A stretch of 5,427 nt of DNA. It comes from Candidatus Gastranaerophilales bacterium. GTDB lineage: Bacteria; Cyanobacteriota; Vampirovibrionia; Gastranaerophilales; UBA9971. Made by a program: the position numbers and the translations under genes. Location: contig JANQGS010000058.1 of NCBI GenBank assembly GCA_028277195.1, positions 1 through 5,427 of the forward strand, given 5' to 3'. This document shows, in pieces, positions 1-5,383 of the stretch (positions are counted from its first letter, which is position 1; each line of letters opens with the position of its first letter). The notes under the pieces were generated by a model, which saw only the letters and a program-made list of their open reading frames with translations, was not told where the DNA came from and searched no databases.

Positions 1-233
1 GCAACTCCCGCTATCTGGGTATCCAGCACGGAAAGTTTTTTTAAAGGCCCTTTACCCTGCTTTTCAATAATTCTTGGCGCGCGCAGGTTAGCTGTTTCAA
101 TTATACGCCGTATCTCAGCATATGTCTCGTCCGGGTTATCCACATACAACACCAGGGGCGGGGCAACTACCTTAAGAAACACGAGTAGCGCCCTTCTGGT
201 TTTTATTTGGTTTCCCTGTATATTTGGGTTCAT
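1..233 (-). CDS. Unknown protein, N-terminal part only (runs off the window)
   Basis: The reading frame stays open for 77 codons from an ATG at 233 to the left edge, so only the N-terminus is visible. The start is well supported. AAGGAG (245-240) lies six bases upstream, and the ATG overlaps the waaA stop as ATGA, so the gene is probably translated by coupling to waaA. The visible protein has a polar, basic start (MNPNIQGNQIKTRR), then a hydrophobic stretch at residues 15-31 interrupted by two prolines (LLVFLKVVAPPLVLYV). A charged, probably helical segment follows (DNPDETYAEIRRIIETA), then KGPLKKLSVLDTQIAG near the cut. There is no signal peptide cleavage site and no motif I can assign. It does not look like LpxK or an acyltransferase, which are common neighbours of waaA. 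Being in the same transcription unit as a Kdo transferase suggests an envelope role, but that is only inference. Confidence 0.7.
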   Translation of the reverse strand, partial: MNPNIQGNQIKTRRALLVFLKVVAPPLVLYVDNPDETYAEIRRIIETANLRAPRIIEKQGKGPLKKLSVLDTQIAGV

Positions 234-1510
234 AAGCAACTCCTTATTTTCAGTACTGCAAAGTCAACTGCGCCCCTGTTTTTTTCGAAAATTTCAGCAC
301 ATGCCCTCTTTGCCACTTTGTATTTAGCCTCATTAACCAGGCAATTTCTCAATTGAATATGTAATTCATGCTCGTCATTAACTATTTTTGCAGCGCCTGT
401 TTGTGCCATAAATTCATAGATATCCTTAAAATTAAACACTGTAGGGCCTGATACCACCGGGACTTCATAGATGGCCGGTTCTAAGGGATTATGCCCGCCG
501 GTCCCGGAAAAACTCCCTCCAACAAATGCCAGGCGGCTAACTGAATACATCCGGCCCAGCTCTCCCATGACATCCAGTAAAATTATATCATTATCGGAAA
601 AATCGTTACTCCTGCTTCTTAAGCCTGCATTGTAGCTGCTGCCGGATATGAGCCTGAATACCCGTTCGTTTCTTTCCGGGTGCCTGGGCGCAATGAGCAG
701 CTTTAAGTCATCAAACTCGGTTTTCAGCCTGTTATATACCCTTAAAATTATCTCATCTTCTCCCTGGTGGGTGCTTCCGGCAATTAAAACCCTGTTTTTA
801 CCTGCTTTTAATGAATTCCTAAGCTGTTTTACCCCGTTCTCGTCGAGGTTTCTGGTTATATCAAATTTAAGGTTGCCCATAACATCAACTATTTCAGCAG
901 GAGCGCCCATTTCAAGGATTCTTTGTCTGTCCGTTTCGGTTTGCATAAGGATTATGCTGAATTTTTCAAGCACTTTTGCAAAGAAAAACCTGAATTTTTT
1001 GTACCCCTTATAAGAATTAGGCGAAATCCTGCCATTGACAAGCATTATAGGAATATTTCCCTTACGGGTTTCATTAACAAACCCGGGCCATATCTCAGTT
1101 TCAGCTATTATTACAAGGGCAGGGTTAAACGCTTTTATTGCAGAGTTTGCCGAAAAGCTGAAATCATAAGGGAAATAGGTAATAATATCTGCGGTATCAC
1201 TCAATTTTTTATGTGCTATTTCCTGGCCTGTAGCGGTAACAGTGGTAACTACAAGGTTATAATCCGGGAATTCTTTTTTAATTCTCTTTATAAGCACTTC
1301 TGTTGCGTTAATTTCTCCCACTGATACCGCATGTACCCAGATGGATTTTCTTTTTTCACCCTGACCTGGTTTCAGGGCCTCTTTTCCATAAAACCCCGTT
1401 TTCTTACGGAACCCCGCCCTGAGTTTTGGTTTTAATAAAAACGCAACAGCAATTGCCGGGCTTAAAATTATGGCTAAAATTATTAAAGTAATGTTGTAGA
1501 TAAGGAACAT
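230..1510 (-). CDS. waaA: 3-deoxy-D-manno-octulosonic acid transferase (Kdo transferase)
   Basis: WaaA (KdtA) transfers Kdo from CMP-Kdo to lipid A precursor on the cytoplasmic face of the inner membrane, the first step of LPS core assembly. The protein has 426 residues, normal for the family. An N-terminal membrane anchor (about residues 2-26) is followed by a GT-B fold. Family motifs seen are WVHAVSVGEINA (58-69, with Glu66 at the catalytic-base position), ETEIWPGF (137-144), GRIS with following tyrosines (160-170), GNLKFD (212-217), GSTHQGED (245-252), APRHPER (274-280) and GTGGHNPLEPA (336-346). Everything needed for activity appears present; whether it adds one, two or more Kdo residues cannot be read from sequence. 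The ATG at 1510 has no obvious Shine-Dalgarno site, the upstream DNA being A/T-rich. The stop overlaps the start of the next gene by four bases. It is divergent from the plus-strand module, so it probably has its own promoter in 1511-1620. Confidence 0.95.
   Translation of the reverse strand: MFLIYNITLIILAIILSPAIAVAFLLKPKLRAGFRKKTGFYGKEALKPGQGEKRKSIWVHAVSVGEINATEVLIKRIKKEFPDYNLVVTTVTATGQEIAHKKLSDTADIITYFPYDFSFSANSAIKAFNPALVIIAETEIWPGFVNETRKGNIPIMLVNGRISPNSYKGYKKFRFFFAKVLEKFSIILMQTETDRQRILEMGAPAEIVDVMGNLKFDITRNLDENGVKQLRNSLKAGKNRVLIAGSTHQGEDEIILRVYNRLKTEFDDLKLLIAPRHPERNERVFRLISGSSYNAGLRSRSNDFSDNDIILLDVMGELGRMYSVSRLAFVGGSFSGTGGHNPLEPAIYEVPVVSGPTVFNFKDIYEFMAQTGAAKIVNDEHELHIQLRNCLVNEAKYKVAKRACAEIFEKNRGAVDFAVLKIRSCL
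240..245 (-). promoter_or_regulatory. Shine-Dalgarno site of the gene downstream of waaA
   Basis: AAGGAG on the minus strand lies six bases before the ATG at 233. It sits inside the last codons of waaA. It fixes the start of the otherwise unrecognised downstream gene and shows that this gene is read as part of the waaA operon. Confidence 0.7.
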
Positions 1511-1587
1511 AATTATTATTTTAGCAGGGATATGGTTAAAGTTTAGGTTTTAACTGAATTACTCTCTAATTAAGTTAAACGCATTAA

Positions 1588-1615
1588 ATTTTAGTTTATT
1601 ACTTTTAGTTTACAA
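1588..1615 (-). promoter_or_regulatory. Candidate waaA promoter overlapping a 10-bp direct repeat
   Basis: On the minus strand, TTGTAA (1615-1610) and TAAAAT (1593-1588) are separated by 16 bases, giving 4/6 and 5/6 matches to a housekeeping -35/-10 pair, about 78 bases before the waaA ATG. The same stretch holds an exact 10-bp direct repeat, TAAACTAAAA, at 1612-1603 and 1598-1589 (14-base period), which could be a tandem binding site. In DNA this AT-rich, promoter-like matches arise easily by chance, so this is only a best candidate. Confidence 0.3.
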
Positions 1616-1625
1616 ATTTGACAAT

Positions 1626-1652
1626 TTTCTATTCAAAAAAAGAACTTTGTAT
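1626..1652 (+). repeat. Imperfect direct repeat, copy 1
   Basis: This copy begins with TTTCTATTCA, repeated exactly at 1735-1744. Over 27 bases the copies agree at 22 positions, at a constant offset of 109 bases. Both lie upstream of the Panacea-domain gene. They could be paired binding sites for a regulator or remains of a local duplication. Low sequence complexity limits the weight of the match. Confidence 0.45.
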
Positions 1653-1711
1653 TATTATATAAATATAAAAGGGATTTATTGGAAAATATAAAAAAATGTT
1701 ATTGTGCTGAC

Positions 1712-1728
1712 AAAATCGTAACGATTTT
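1712..1728. promoter_or_regulatory. Perfect 17-bp palindrome, candidate operator
   Basis: AAAATCGT and ACGATTTT flank a single central A, giving perfect 8-bp arms. The CG steps make this less likely to be a chance product of A/T-rich DNA than the other repeats nearby. It lies about 80 bases before the Panacea-domain gene and overlaps a weak -35-like CTGACA (1707-1712). Toxin-antitoxin operons are commonly repressed by their own products at such palindromes. An operator role here is inference. Confidence 0.45.
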
Positions 1729-1733
1729 ATTAA

Positions 1734-1749
1734 CTTTCTATTCAGAAAG
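1734..1749. repeat. Inverted repeat with 6-bp arms and 4-base loop
   Basis: CTTTCT and AGAAAG flank ATTC. The repeat lies six bases after the 1712-1728 palindrome and seven bases before the 1756-1770 one, and overlaps the second direct-repeat copy (1735-1761). It could be half of a regulatory array or a small leader hairpin. Alone it would be weak evidence. Confidence 0.35.
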
Positions 1750-1761
1750 GAAACTTTTTAT
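1735..1761 (+). repeat. Imperfect direct repeat, copy 2
   Basis: This is the partner of 1626-1652 (22 of 27 positions identical, first ten exact). It overlaps the CTTTCT/AGAAAG inverted repeat. That perfect inverted arrangement is not kept in copy 1, so the conserved unit is the direct repeat and not the hairpin. Confidence 0.45.
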
Positions 1762-1770
1762 CCGATAAAA
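1756..1770. promoter_or_regulatory. Perfect 15-bp palindrome next to the start of the module
   Basis: TTTTATC and GATAAAA flank a single C, giving perfect 7-bp arms. AAACGTTT (1768-1775), a further small palindrome, overlaps its end. It lies 36 bases before the favoured ATG, where a bound repressor or an RNA hairpin could limit expression. Function is inferred from position only. Confidence 0.4.
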
Positions 1771-1806
1771 CGTTTATATAAGTAGGTAACATTGAGGCCT
1801 GCAGAT

Positions 1807-2394
1807 ATGCATAGCAAATTGAAAACAACAAAAACAACAGAAGTTTTATTTTATATATTACGCAAGATAAAACAGGCTGATAGATACAAGCTCATAAAGC
1901 TTGTATATTTGGCAGATAAATATCATTTGCTTCATTATGGAAGAACAGTAACCAAAGACCCGAATTATTATGCAATGCCCAATGGGCCAGTAAGTTCTAT
2001 AGCAAAAGATGTATTGTCTTTTAACGGGAAAATGCTGACAGAAGAGCAAATAGAATACGTTAAATCCCTAATAAAAACAAAAGATTCTGATTATAATTAT
2101 GAGGCAATTGATAAAAATATTGACTTTGATAATCTTTCCGAAACAGATATTGAGTCTTTAAATTTTATAATAAAATTGTTTGGCGAAAAAACTGAAAAAG
2201 AATTAATTGAGTACACACATCAATACCCTGAATGGTATAAAAATAAAGAATCTTTTAAAAAAAGTTTTAATAAAAGAGTTTTTATTGAACAGGATGAGTT
2301 GTGCTCAATTTTAGATGTTGATCCGCTATTGGAGGGCATATCTCCTTCTCACGTTACGATTTCAAAAGAGTTAATCAAAGGAACTTATGAATAG
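1807..2394 (+). CDS. Panacea/SocA (DUF4065)-domain protein, probable antitoxin
   Basis: The protein (195 residues from this ATG) carries the signature of the Panacea domain, also called DUF4065 or SocA-like: YKLIKLVYLADKYHLLHYGR (27-46), then YYAMPNGPVSS (54-64). A helix-rich remainder includes YPEWY (140-144) and an acidic end. Panacea proteins are known as antitoxins that neutralise many unrelated toxins encoded beside them, and the Caulobacter relative SocA is a proteolysis adaptor for its toxin. Here the gene is first in a two-gene operon and overlaps the next by eight bases, as expected of an antitoxin. No extra DNA-binding domain is visible at the N-terminus, so if it autoregulates it must do so through the Panacea domain itself or with its partner. 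The ATG at 1807 is preferred because GAGG (1794-1797) lies nine bases before it; an in-frame TTG at 1792, with weak AGG before it, would add five residues. The gene is much more AT-rich than waaA or mnmE, suggesting transfer. Confidence 0.85.
   Translation: MHSKLKTTKTTEVLFYILRKIKQADRYKLIKLVYLADKYHLLHYGRTVTKDPNYYAMPNGPVSSIAKDVLSFNGKMLTEEQIEYVKSLIKTKDSDYNYEAIDKNIDFDNLSETDIESLNFIIKLFGEKTEKELIEYTHQYPEWYKNKESFKKSFNKRVFIEQDELCSILDVDPLLEGISPSHVTISKELIKGTYE
2377..2382 (+). promoter_or_regulatory. Shine-Dalgarno site inside the antitoxin gene
   Basis: AAAGGA lies four bases before the ATG at 2387, within the last codons of the Panacea gene. It supports that start and implies translation of the second gene from the same message, coupled to termination on the first. 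Confidence 0.65.
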
Positions 2395-2884
2395 GCCCTA
2401 TGTACGAAACTTAATTGAAAGTGAGCTCTGTAATATTAATGATTTCAAAATTTGTTATTTTAAAGATATAGACCATGACGCTTCATCGCCACCACATTAT
2501 TATTTATGTGTCCCTGTAAAGGGCTGTGAGTTTGTTTTACTTTGCATGATTACCTCTCAAGTGCAAAAGATTAAATTTTACAGGAGAGAAAAAAATTTAT
2601 TAAATTATGTTGTTGAATTACAAAAAAACGCTTTATCATTTTTAGACAAGGATGAAAGTGTGATTGACTGCAATAAAGCAGAATTAATAGAAATAGAAGA
2701 TTTTGTGAATAAAATAGCTTTATATTCAACAGACCCATTAAAAATTAAATACGAAATAATCTCAGAAGATATAAAAAAAAGAGTAATTAATGCTATTATG
2801 GGAAGTCCAGAGGTAGAAAAAATTACTAAAAAAAGTATAAATTACTGCGTCTGCCCTGAATCACTTCCCAATACAAAAGTTTGA
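2387..2884 (+). CDS. Probable toxin or effector paired with the Panacea protein
   Basis: This 165-residue protein is not one I can assign firmly. Its place as second gene after a Panacea-domain antitoxin, overlapping it by eight bases, makes it the presumed toxin. It has no signal peptide or membrane segment and should be cytoplasmic. An N-terminal part suggests beta strands: PPHYYLCVPVKG (35-46), then EFVLLCMITSQVQK (48-61). A middle part has SFLDKDESVIDCNKAELIEIEDF (84-106), and a helical end includes INAIMGSP (134-141) and many lysines. The pattern of a strand ending in xITSQ followed by a Ser-rich 'DESVIDC' strand recalls PemK/MazF-like SH3-barrel toxins, which are endoribonucleases, but catalytic residues cannot be mapped and this is a hypothesis. 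His30 and His37 with Asp29 and Asp31 are polar residues worth testing. The last seven codons and the stop are antisense to the conserved end of mnmE, so the natural C-terminus may have been altered on insertion. It is strongly AT-rich like its partner. Confidence 0.75.
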   Translation: MNRPYVRNLIESELCNINDFKICYFKDIDHDASSPPHYYLCVPVKGCEFVLLCMITSQVQKIKFYRREKNLLNYVVELQKNALSFLDKDESVIDCNKAELIEIEDFVNKIALYSTDPLKIKYEIISEDIKKRVINAIMGSPEVEKITKKSINYCVCPESLPNTKV

Positions 2885-4183
2885 GAAAATATTATCCAGA
2901 ACCTCCTCGCTTACGACCTCTCCCGTTATTTCCCCGAGGGAGACGAGTGCTGATTTAAGGTCAATGGAGATTAAATCCGGGGGCATCCTTTGCTCACAAC
3001 CTTCTAAAACCTTTTCAAGGTGTGCCCGGCAATCTTTTAAACACTCCTGCTGTCTTAAATTTGTGCAAAATTCACTGCTTCCGTTACTAAAATTAACCTT
3101 ATTTTTTATATGGTTTTTTAATTTTTCCAAACCTGTTTTTTTAACGGAAGAAACAACTATAACTTCATCATCTGCGGAAATGTTTTTAGCAAGGTCAGCT
3201 TTAGTCCCAACTTTTATCACTTTTTTATTATTTATGAGAAAATCTTCTGTTTTTTCAGCATCTAAAAGGTCAAAAACATATAAAATAATGTCAGAGTTTT
3301 CCATTGTATTTTTTGTCAGGTTTATGCCGATGTTTTCTATGTAATCATCACACTCCCGCAACCCCGCCGTGTCAATAAGCGTAACCGGGATACCCTCTAT
3401 GTCGACGGATTCCTGTATTAAATCCCTTGTGGTACCCGGTATTTCAGTAACAATAGCCCTGTCCGCATCGAGTAAAGCATTGAACAGCGAGGACTTGCCG
3501 GCGTTGGGCCTGCCCACGATAGCTGCCTTAATCCCCTCACGCATAAGGTTTGAGGATATGGACCCGGTTAAAACCCTGCCTATTTCAGAAATTATAAAAA
3601 TTGACCTTTCATTGATAAGTGAATATTCAGGCTCGTCAACATCTTCGGGGAAATCCACAGCCGCTGTAATAAGGGAAAGCAGATTAAGAACTTCCATCCG
3701 CAGCTCCCGGATTTTTTGGGCCAGTTTGCCGGATAAATTCAGTACCGATGCCCGGGAAAAGCAGTCTGTCCTGGCATGAATCAAATCAAGTATAGCTTCT
3801 GCCCTGCTTAAGTCTATTTTTCCGTTTATAAATGCCCTTTTTGAGAACTCCCCGTTATCTGCCGGTCTTGCTCCTGCTTTCAGGCACAGTTCAAGAGTTT
3901 TCTTCACTATATTCATGCCGCCATGGCATTGTATTTCAACAACATCCTCCCCTGTAAAGCTGTTAGGCGCTTTAAAATAAAGCATAATAACCTCGTCAAC
4001 AAGGTTATTATCATCGTATATCCTGCCGTAATATGCCCTGTTAGGCTCAAAATCTCTCTTTCCGGGCTTGAATATCCTGTTTATTATGCTTAAAGTCTTT
4101 TCACCGCTTATTCTAATGACACCAATACCGCCCGTCCCCATAGGGGTGGCAATTGCGGCTATTGTGTCGCTAAAGTCCCTCAC
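2861..4183 (-). CDS. mnmE: tRNA uridine-5-carboxymethylaminomethyl modification GTPase MnmE
   Basis: MnmE (TrmE) acts with MnmG to modify the wobble uridine of certain tRNAs, in the cytoplasm, using GTP hydrolysis and a tetrahydrofolate-derived methylene group. Residues are numbered from the upstream GTG at 4186. The N-terminal folate-binding domain shows DTIAAIATPMGTGGIGVIR (7-25) and PNSFTGEDVVEIQCHGG (74-90). The inserted G domain has a P-loop GRPNAGKSS (225-233), PGTTRD (250-255) and DTAG (272-275). The protein ends FCIGK, with the conserved cysteine. Length (440-441) is normal. The base-recognition motif reads TKAD (328-331) instead of NKxD, unusual for MnmE though TKxD occurs in other GTPases such as EngB. 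The GTG at 4183 is chosen because AGGG lies six bases before it and it overlaps the yidC stop as GTGA; the GTG at 4186 is only three bases from that site. mnmE is probably co-transcribed with yidC. No mnmG is in the window. Its 3' end overlaps the plus-strand toxin-like gene. Confidence 0.95.
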   Translation of the reverse strand: MRDFSDTIAAIATPMGTGGIGVIRISGEKTLSIINRIFKPGKRDFEPNRAYYGRIYDDNNLVDEVIMLYFKAPNSFTGEDVVEIQCHGGMNIVKKTLELCLKAGARPADNGEFSKRAFINGKIDLSRAEAILDLIHARTDCFSRASVLNLSGKLAQKIRELRMEVLNLLSLITAAVDFPEDVDEPEYSLINERSIFIISEIGRVLTGSISSNLMREGIKAAIVGRPNAGKSSLFNALLDADRAIVTEIPGTTRDLIQESVDIEGIPVTLIDTAGLRECDDYIENIGINLTKNTMENSDIILYVFDLLDAEKTEDFLINNKKVIKVGTKADLAKNISADDEVIVVSSVKKTGLEKLKNHIKNKVNFSNGSSEFCTNLRQQECLKDCRAHLEKVLEGCEQRMPPDLISIDLKSALVSLGEITGEVVSEEVLDNIFSNFCIGK

Positions 4184-5313
4184 CACTTACCCTTTTTCTT
4201 CTGGCTTGAGAAACTGCCCTTTGTTTTTGGCTCGGGCTCTTCACCCTCCTTAACCTCTTTTGCCTCAACTTCAATAACCCGGGCTTTTTGAACTTGCTCT
4301 TCCCTGTCAATTATTTTATTGGCGGACATTGTCTGTATAACCTGTATTATGTTGCTGACTATCATATAAAGCAATACCCCCGCCGGAATCGGGAAAAATA
4401 TAAACATACCCGTTATCATTACGGGCATTATTTTTGCCATTCCTTCCTGCATTGCCTTCTGGCTCGGGTCGATTGAAACTGTTTTGCTTGTAGCTGTCAT
4501 TATTTTCTGGGTAAAATACATTGATGCGCCAAATATAAGTATTAAAACAAGCACATCATAATGAAAAATTACGTTAGCTTCCTCTGTTTGAGCCTGGGCA
4601 AACAGGTATGGGCCTTTTTTCTCAAACGAAAGAGTCTCCGCTTCCCTTGTTGAATTATTTATAACTGAAATCTCAGCTTTTTCAAATTGCTCCTCCAACT
4701 CCTGTAAAGACATTTTCAGGTCATACAGGTTCATCTTAAAGTCCACAGGCTCTCCTGGAATAATGCTTCCCTGTATATTAAGAGCCCTCTGGTGGTCTGT
4801 AATTTCAACCTTTTTAACTTTTCCCTCTTTAAGGTACACTTTAGCTGTTTTTTCAACGGAAAAACTGTCATTTTCGCTTATTCCAAAGATTTTGTCCCCC
4901 TTTTCCCCGGCATAACTCCTGAGTGGGGTATCAAGCCTTTTTATAAATAAAAATGACGAGTCCCCGGCCAATTGCGAAAACTGCGTGCTCATAAGCGCTG
5001 TATAGAGCAGGATAAATATCGGCATCTGTATTAAAAGCGGAAAACACCCGCCAAACGGGTTAAAGCTGTGCTCTTTGTAGAACTCGGCCATTTTTTGCTG
5101 CATCATTTGCGGGTTTGATTTGTACCTGTTCTGTATTTCCTTTAATTTTGGGGACAATTGCTGCATTTTACGCATTGAGCGCTGCTGGGAAATGCTCAGG
5201 GGCCACATTATAACCCTTACTATCACTGTTAAAAGTATTATCGCAAGGCCCCAGCTGCCCGCTAAATCCGCCAGGACCTTTAATATCTGTACTGTTATGC
5301 TTGTAAAATCCAC
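4180..5313 (-). CDS. yidC: Membrane protein insertase YidC (Oxa1 family) with a large extracytoplasmic insert
   Basis: YidC inserts and folds inner-membrane proteins, alone or with SecYEG. The protein has 377 residues with no large N-terminal periplasmic domain of the E. coli type. The core is complete: TM1 (about 21-40) with the conserved groove arginine Arg33, a basic cytoplasmic helical hairpin (41-85), TM2 (90-109), TM3 (253-269), and a TM4-TM5 pair (295-327) with the FPIPAGVLLY motif. The tail (335-377) is charged and Lys-rich, as expected for ribosome contact. Residues 126-250 form a soluble insert with alternating strand-like segments in the extracytoplasmic loop between TM2 and TM3; most bacterial YidC have a short loop there, while cyanobacterial ones, as I recall, have an insert at this place. 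Translation starts at GTG, with AGGAAGG nine bases upstream. In many bacteria yidC lies between rnpA/yidD and jag/mnmE; here mnmE follows directly with overlap and no jag gene. Confidence 0.94.
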   Translation of the reverse strand: MDFTSITVQILKVLADLAGSWGLAIILLTVIVRVIMWPLSISQQRSMRKMQQLSPKLKEIQNRYKSNPQMMQQKMAEFYKEHSFNPFGGCFPLLIQMPIFILLYTALMSTQFSQLAGDSSFLFIKRLDTPLRSYAGEKGDKIFGISENDSFSVEKTAKVYLKEGKVKKVEITDHQRALNIQGSIIPGEPVDFKMNLYDLKMSLQELEEQFEKAEISVINNSTREAETLSFEKKGPYLFAQAQTEEANVIFHYDVLVLILIFGASMYFTQKIMTATSKTVSIDPSQKAMQEGMAKIMPVMITGMFIFFPIPAGVLLYMIVSNIIQVIQTMSANKIIDREEQVQKARVIEVEAKEVKEGEEPEPKTKGSFSSQKKKGKW

Positions 5314-5322
5314 TGTTTAAAA

Positions 5323-5329
5323 CCTTCCT
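5323..5329 (-). promoter_or_regulatory. Shine-Dalgarno site of yidC
   Basis: AGGAAGG on the minus strand lies nine bases before the GTG at 5313. It decides the non-ATG start of yidC. No ATG start lies at a suitable distance from it. Confidence 0.65.
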
Positions 5330-5346
5330 ATACCAAAATGAGTTAG

Positions 5347-5383
5347 TTTTCTTAAAATCGGGCAAAGCCCGACTTTAAGAAAA
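5347..5383 (-). terminator. Strong hairpin upstream of yidC, candidate terminator or attenuator
   Basis: Two 17-base arms enclose a 3-base loop; the GC-rich core pairs GTCGGGC with GCCCGAT on the minus strand, and a TTTT run follows the core. In minus-strand RNA all 17 positions pair, with one G-U wobble. In plus-strand RNA the same position is an A-C mismatch, so the structure is best read as part of the leftward transcript. It lies 34 bases before the yidC start and could end a gene to the right. The remaining DNA to 5427 has stops in all three minus frames, the longest tail being nine codons ending at TAA 5399-5397, too short to assign. Confidence 0.5.

Larger units (their letters stand above)
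1511..1806. other. AT-rich divergent intergenic region with clustered repeats
   Basis: This spacer separates waaA (leftward) from the Panacea-domain gene (rightward) and must hold the start signals for both. No protein-coding or structured-RNA gene was recognised. The part next to the module holds three inverted repeats within about 60 bases and two copies of an imperfect 27-base direct repeat, each listed separately. TTGACA occurs at 1618-1623, but no -10 lies at a suitable distance. TATTAT (1650-1655) and TATAAA (1658-1663) are -10-like without a good -35. The rightward promoter therefore cannot be placed with confidence. Confidence 0.6.

Noticed and set aside
648..1324. Plus-strand open frames of 121 and 133 codons opposite waaA
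   Set aside because: They are antisense to well-conserved waaA motifs, have no suitable ribosome binding sites and encode Phe/Cys/Ser-rich proteins typical of antisense frames.
1618..1663. TTGACA (1618-1623) with TATTAT or TATAAA as a rightward promoter
   Set aside because: The spacings are about 26 and 34 bases, well beyond the 15-19 of a sigma-70-type promoter, so the consensus-looking -35 cannot be paired with these boxes.
1858..2049. Minus-strand 63-codon frame inside the Panacea gene
   Set aside because: It is antisense to the conserved Panacea signature and Ile/Phe/Tyr-rich without a start signal, so not a likely gene.
1520..2856. CAGGG near 1525 and CCCTG near 2854 as terminal inverted repeats of an inserted element
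   Set aside because: The match is only five bases, does not extend, and no transposase is present.
2964..3779. Plus-strand open frames of 126 and 136 codons opposite mnmE
   Set aside because: They lie antisense to the MnmE G domain and C-terminal domain; their openness follows from mnmE codon use and they show no recognisable motifs.
4068..4476. Short plus-strand frames opposite the mnmE start and the yidC end
   Set aside because: They are antisense to conserved coding sequence, have no good ribosome binding site and no domain.
5120..5365. Short frames on both strands around the yidC start
   Set aside because: The minus-strand 65-codon frame crosses the hairpin and the yidC start in another phase, and the plus-strand one is antisense to YidC TM1. 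Neither has supporting signals.
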